NCBI GenBank assembly: GCA_028554755.1
Contig: JAPTOF010000012.1
Span: forward strand, 2,932,501 to 2,996,500
DNA length: 64,000 nt
Source of the DNA: Cordia subcordata
Lineage: Eukaryota > Streptophyta > Magnoliopsida > Boraginales > Cordiaceae
Direction of reading: 5' to 3'
Shown: positions 62,301 through 64,000 of the stretch, piece after piece
How positions within the stretch are numbered: position 1 is the first letter of the stretch
Layout: every line of letters begins with the position of its first letter
Notes under the pieces: generated by a model
Told to the model about the DNA's origin: nothing
The model's input: only the letters and a program-made list of their open reading frames with translations
Databases searched by the model: none
Made by a program: the position numbers and the translations under genes

Positions 62301-62576
62301 CAGCTGGATCAGAATGATCTCTTCTTTATTTCTTTTCTTTCGGTCTTCATCCATTAGCTCATTTCTTCCTCGCATAAGCTTGAACCCTTCCAAAACACTC
62401 CTAAAACATGGAATATAACACTTAGTATAGTATTTATGCACCTAAATATATTATGTACAAATATTAACAAATATGCATAAACTTTATACTAAGTGTACTC
62501 AATTATACTCTAAACACCCTTAAATATGCATGCAAAAACTAGATGCAAACATGCACAAATGACATACATCACATAT

Positions 62577-63400
62577 GCTCCGCCTCCTCCTTCAGTTTTA
62601 GGTGACAAATCTGCAGACAATTTGAAATGAGCAGCAAGCGGCACACTCACAGGCTTAGCTTTAAGCATCCCGAAATGCTCCAGCACCTTCTCAATATAAC
62701 TCTGTTGAGACAAGAACAGCTTCCCAGCATTTCTATATCTGTGAATCTCCATGCCAAGAATCTTCTTTGCTGCTCCAAGATCCTTCATCTCAAACTCATC
62801 ACCTAGCTGCTTCTTTAATTCGTCGATTGCAGACATGCTTTTAGCAGCAATAAGCATATCATCGACATACAACAATAAGTACACAAACGAACCATCTGGA
62901 AGCCTTTTGAGATACACACAGCTGTCATAGGCACTCCTTGTGTATCCAGCACCTATCATGAATGTTTTAAATCTCTTATACCATTGCCAAGGTGACTGCT
63001 TCAACCTATACAAGGACTTCTTCAGTTTGCAAACATGGTTCTCCTTACCAGGAACTATATACTCCTCCGGTTGACTCATGTAAATTTGCTCTTCAAGATC
63101 ACCATGCAAAAACGCCGTTTTCACATCTAGCTGCTCAAGCTCTAAGTCATGAAAAGCAACCAAGGTAAGTAAAACCCTGATGGAACTATGCTTCACAACC
63201 GGAGAGAACACTTCGTTGAAATCAACACCCTTCCTTTGTGTATAGCCTTTTGCCACCAACCGTGCCTTGTATCGAGAACCTTTGACCCTTAGAGTACCTT
63301 CCTTTTTCTTGTAAACTCATTTGCAACTGACAACTCGCTGTCCCTTAGGCAATTCAACAAGCTCCCACGTTTGATTCTTTTGAAGAGACTCAATCTCCTC
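62577..63400 (-). pseudogene. copia reverse transcriptase
   Basis: The frame from 63259 shows ARLVAKGYTQRKGVDFNE, QLDVKTAFLHGDLEE, SLYRLKQSPWQWYKRF, and the intact catalytic LLLYVDDMLIAA, ending at LSPKTEGGG where the solo LTR begins. Upstream, a KCKWVYKKK-type motif has its Trp codon changed to a stop near 63317. Unlike the intronic element at 28000-29593, the YVDD site is preserved. Confidence 0.92.
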
Positions 63401-63556
63401 ACTCATGACACCCACCCACTGAGTAGAATCTTTCCCGGATATGGCCTCTTTGTATGAATTTGGCTCATGTCCTTCAATTGTTTCGGCAACAGTCAAAGCA
63501 TAAGCAACAAGATCAGCGTATTCGTACCTTTGAGGCTCTCTAATCTATCTCCTTTC

Positions 63557-64000
63557 TCACCCAATGGCAATGCTGTACTTCTGTTGTTCAGGTACATTTT
63601 GATCATGTACCTTAGTTGGTTGAGTCGGCTGAATTTGGCTGCTAGATGGAACATTTGTAACATCAGCAAATACCTCCACCTGCTTTTTGACACCGTGGTC
63701 TAAACCAGCTACCGCTTTCTCCTTTTCTTGGTCTAATAAAGCAGACTCATTGAATATGACATCCCTGCTGATGAGGAAACTTGGAGACCTTGGATCTGTG
63801 CACCACAACCTGTAACCTTTCCTCTCGGATGCATAGCCTAGAAATATGCATTTCTTTGCCCTCGGCTCCAACTTGCCATCCTTCACGTGAGCGTATGCAA
63901 GGCAACCGAACACCCTCAATCGAGAGTAGTCAGCAGGCTTACCAGACCATAACTCAAAAGGAGTTTTCAATTCAATAGCTTTGGATGGAGACCTATTCAC
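63557..64000 (-). pseudogene. copia integrase C-terminal part, partial
   Basis: Reads NRSPSKAIELKTPFELWSGK, RVFGCLAYAHVKDGKLEPRAKKCIFLGY, KGYRLW and SRDVIFNES, the conserved end of copia integrase. It is cut at the window edge and runs into a stop at 63557, where the frame shifts before the linker to reverse transcriptase. Confidence 0.92.

Larger units (their letters stand above)
60969..62571. mobile_element. Large solo LTR (1,603 bp) nested in the copia pol region
   Basis: Starts TGAT and ends ATCA, with a perfect 5-bp target duplication catat (60964-60968 and 62572-62576). Removing it rejoins the reverse transcriptase and RNase H frames of the host element. There is no coding of its own beyond low-complexity frames. 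Length, TG...CA ends and the gtgcggggtcgaatccacag stretch near one end (about 61041-61060) fit a gypsy LTR such as the Athila type; that name is inference. It carries four hairpin repeats (61361-61631) and a TCGACC-rich block (62135-62300). Confidence 0.8.
59877..64000 (-). mobile_element. Ty1/copia retrotransposon, 3' portion, continues beyond the window
   Basis: Minus-strand order is integrase C-terminus, reverse transcriptase, RNase H, purine tract (60211-60220, aaggtggaga on -), then the 3' LTR 59877-60208. The 5' half is outside the window. Coding is damaged: a TGG-to-TGA change near 63317, a frame break near 63557, and a 1,603-bp solo LTR (60969-62571) between reverse transcriptase and RNase H. 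The LTR tract acgtggttcgactttgaagc resembles the Tork/Tnt1-type group; the lineage call is tentative. Confidence 0.9.

Noticed and set aside
61992..62441. 149-aa minus-strand ORF in the solo LTR
   Set aside because: Low-complexity translation of the TCGACC repeat block within an LTR; no known domain.

Overview
The window is nuclear DNA of a flowering plant, most likely a eudicot. The genes are AT-rich and intron-containing with GT/AG boundaries. The families are plant-specific: TPC1 channel, RPM1-type NLR, DUF506, and a bHLH162-like factor. Between them lie Ty1/copia elements, solo LTRs, MITEs and a Mutator-like element. I could not name the species.

Layout. 71-6456: the last eight exons of the vacuolar cation channel TPC1, followed by a 771-bp internally deleted copia element (6895-7665). 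9308-9973: an intronless nuclear-type protein whose promoter carries paired E2F-type sites. 12744-13181: a small four-helix membrane protein; an 881-bp segment flanked by ~140-bp direct duplications lies upstream. 16084-16635: a second small membrane protein. 17640-18240: the tail of a probable non-LTR retroposon. 21638-35328: an eight-exon CDK-like Ser/Thr kinase whose model adds up to exactly 687 codons plus stop. Its intron 1 holds a solo LTR and its 7.2-kb intron 4 holds a full-length but dead copia element, both antisense. 36556-39272: a CC-NB-LRR gene broken by a one-base frameshift. 40519-40590: a variant tRNA-Phe(GAA). 46023-47935: a DUF506 gene. 53247-54673: an inverted-repeat element interrupted by a Mutator-like element with a perfect 9-bp target duplication and a very G-rich core. 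56480-57522: a bHLH162-like gene. 59877-64000: the 3' part of another copia element, itself split by a 1,603-bp solo LTR with a perfect 5-bp target duplication.

All eight protein genes and the tRNA are on the + strand. Every LTR element whose direction can be read is on the - strand. There is no operon-like arrangement, and the genes are functionally unrelated: vacuolar Ca2+ signalling, cell-cycle-linked nuclear protein, membrane proteins, kinase, immune receptor, transcription factor. The ~5-6 kb spans around the DUF506 and bHLH genes are AT-rich repeat and microsatellite DNA.

I found no clearly new multi-gene system. The most unusual signals are: a fourfold hairpin with compensatory base changes inside the large solo LTR; the nested TIR/MULE element with G-quadruplex-like cargo; the NLR frameshift at a conserved NB-ARC motif; and the long duplication flanking the insert at 10.8-12.0 kb.
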